A stretch of DNA of 5,812 bases from Conexibacter sp. (GTDB lineage Bacteria; Actinomycetota; Thermoleophilia; Solirubrobacterales; Solirubrobacteraceae): assembly GCA_025964055.1 (NCBI GenBank), contig JAOPZP010000251.1:1-5812 (forward strand), given 5' to 3'. Every line of letters begins with the position of its first letter. Position 1 is the first letter of the stretch. The position numbers and the translations under genes were made by a program. The notes beneath the pieces were generated by a model. The model did not search any database. It worked only from the letters and a program-made list of their open reading frames with translations, and was not told where the DNA came from. Shown here piece after piece: positions 5,064 to 5,812 of this stretch.

Positions 5064-5144
5064 CCGTGCAAGAACGGCTGCACCTTGCAGGGGTTCTCGC
5101 CGCTACGGTGACGCCTGGACGGCCTGCGCCGCCCGCCCTGCCGC
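5064..5144 (+). promoter_or_regulatory. Intergenic region with nested hairpins and a -10-like element
   Basis: Just after the gluconokinase stop, TGCAAG (5067-5072) pairs with CTTGCA (5084-5089); inside and across it are alternative pairings, GTGCA/TGCAC (5066-5070 with 5079-5083) and CTGCA/TGCAG (5078-5082 with 5086-5090). These could end the gluconokinase transcript, though no T-tract follows. Further on, TACGGT (5104-5109) is a TAnnnT hexamer that would start transcription near 5116, leaving a leader of roughly 28 bases before the ATG at 5145. No clear Shine-Dalgarno precedes that ATG. Confidence 0.35.
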
Positions 5145-5812
5145 ATGTCTCGCCGCCCCTCCGGAACCCGTGGCCTCGTCACGCTCGCCGCCCTGCTCGC
5201 CGCCGGGCTCGTCACGGCGTGGACGCTCGTCCCGGCCGGGGCGCAGGGCGCCGGCGAGGGCGCGCTGCGCTCGAAGATCGGCGCGGGCAAGGCGCGCGAG
5301 CGCGCCCTGCTGTCGGCCGCCGCGCACCTGGCCCGCCTGGAGCGCGCGAGCGCCCGCGAGGTCGCGATCGTCGAGCGCCGGCTCGGCGAGGCCCAGACGC
5401 AGCTCGACGCCGCCCAGGCGCGGCTGGCGACGACCCAGGCGCGCCTCGCCGACGAGCGCCGCCGGGTGCGCCGCCTCCGCGGACGCCTGGCCCAGTCGCG
5501 CGCCACGCTGCAGGGCATGCTCCGCCAGCGCTACATGGGCACCAAGCCCGACCTCGTCTCGGTGGTGCTGAACGCCAACGGCTTCGCCGACCTGCTCGAG
5601 CGGATGGACTTCCTGCGACGCGTCGAGCAGACCGACACCGAGATCGTCGCGGTCGTGCGCGGCGCGCGGCGCGACGCCGGGCGTGAGGCGAAGGTGCTCG
5701 CCGCCCTGGAGGTCCGGCGCCGCGTCGCGACCGCCGAGGTCCAGCGCGAGCGCGACGCGCTCGCCGGCATGGAGGCCGCCGCCCGGCAGCGCCGCGCCGC
5801 CGTCGCGGAGGC
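5145..5812 (+). CDS. Secreted coiled-coil cell-wall protein, CwlO/PcsB/EnvC-like N-terminal region (cut by window edge)
   Basis: The frame is open from ATG 5145 to the right edge, 222 codons with no stop. Residues 1-33 form a signal peptide: basic MSRR start, hydrophobic core LVTLAALLAAGLVTAW, and an AGA cleavage site before Q34, so the protein is exported. From about residue 40 to 125 it is a long Ala/Arg/Glu/Gln-rich coiled coil. Residues 126-158 (LRQRYMGTKPDLVSVVLNAN, then GFADLLERMDFL) match the conserved hinge of PcsB, CwlO and actinobacterial peptidoglycan-hydrolase N-termini, after which a second coiled coil begins. Such proteins usually end in an NlpC/P60, CHAP, M23 or other peptidoglycan-active domain, or activate a hydrolase through FtsEX; that part is outside the window. 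The role in wall remodelling is therefore by family inference. Confidence 0.8.
   Translation, partial: MSRRPSGTRGLVTLAALLAAGLVTAWTLVPAGAQGAGEGALRSKIGAGKARERALLSAAAHLARLERASAREVAIVERRLGEAQTQLDAAQARLATTQARLADERRRVRRLRGRLAQSRATLQGMLRQRYMGTKPDLVSVVLNANGFADLLERMDFLRRVEQTDTEIVAVVRGARRDAGREAKVLAALEVRRRVATAEVQRERDALAGMEAAARQRRAAVAE

Noticed and set aside
5265..5500. Repeated GCGCGAGCGC-type words in the wall protein gene
   Set aside because: They encode the heptad-like Ala/Arg/Glu pattern of a coiled coil with biased codons; they are not a DNA repeat element.
3512..5686. 724-residue plus-strand frame across the gluconokinase and the wall protein
   Set aside because: It is frame-shifted against two well-supported genes and is an Arg/Ala/Gly/Pro-rich shadow.
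1..5812. Search for mobile elements, CRISPR, tRNA, rRNA, toxin-antitoxin or phage-defence genes
   Set aside because: I saw no transposase, integrase, spaced direct repeats, cloverleaf sequence or defence motif on either strand.

Overview
The window is very GC-rich, with third codon positions almost always G or C and almost no space between genes. Start sites often lack a Shine-Dalgarno sequence and instead have a TAnnnT hexamer a few bases upstream. Together with the protein families present, this suggests a high-GC actinobacterium. Thermoleophilia (Solirubrobacterales-like) is my best guess, but it comes from general resemblance and is not proven by any marker gene.

Layout. 1-766 (minus): a low-molecular-weight phosphotyrosine phosphatase gene overlaps by 4 bases the start of a fructosamine/ribulosamine kinase gene that runs off the left edge. 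773-779: a near-symmetric TATGATC element lies between this pair and the divergent plus-strand genes. 789-1217 (plus): hotdog-fold acyl-CoA thioesterase. 1228-2256 (plus): aldo/keto reductase very like E. coli YghZ (L-glyceraldehyde 3-phosphate reductase). 2257-2385: non-coding, with two mutually exclusive hairpins. 2386-2538 (plus): a candidate 50-residue protein with a good ribosome binding site. 2543-2866 and 2884-3435 (both minus): a small four-helix membrane protein downstream of an isochorismatase-family cysteine hydrolase. 3436-3524: divergent intergenic region. 3525-5063 (plus): FGGY-type gluconokinase. 5145-5812 (plus): N-terminal part of a secreted coiled-coil cell-wall protein of the CwlO/PcsB type, cut by the right edge.

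How the genes may work together. The kinase and phosphatase at the left edge fit a known protein-repair theme: the kinase phosphorylates ketoamine adducts left on proteins by sugars, and some members of this phosphatase family remove the phosphate of sugar-phosphate adducts. The YghZ-like reductase nearby consumes a reactive triose phosphate, so the left half may deal with sugar-derived carbonyl damage. That link is inference. The remaining genes look like ordinary metabolism and envelope functions. I found no mobile element, CRISPR array, tRNA or rRNA. The least explained features are the paired hairpins at 2291-2328, the small ORF after them, and the repeated use of TAnnnT elements close to start codons.
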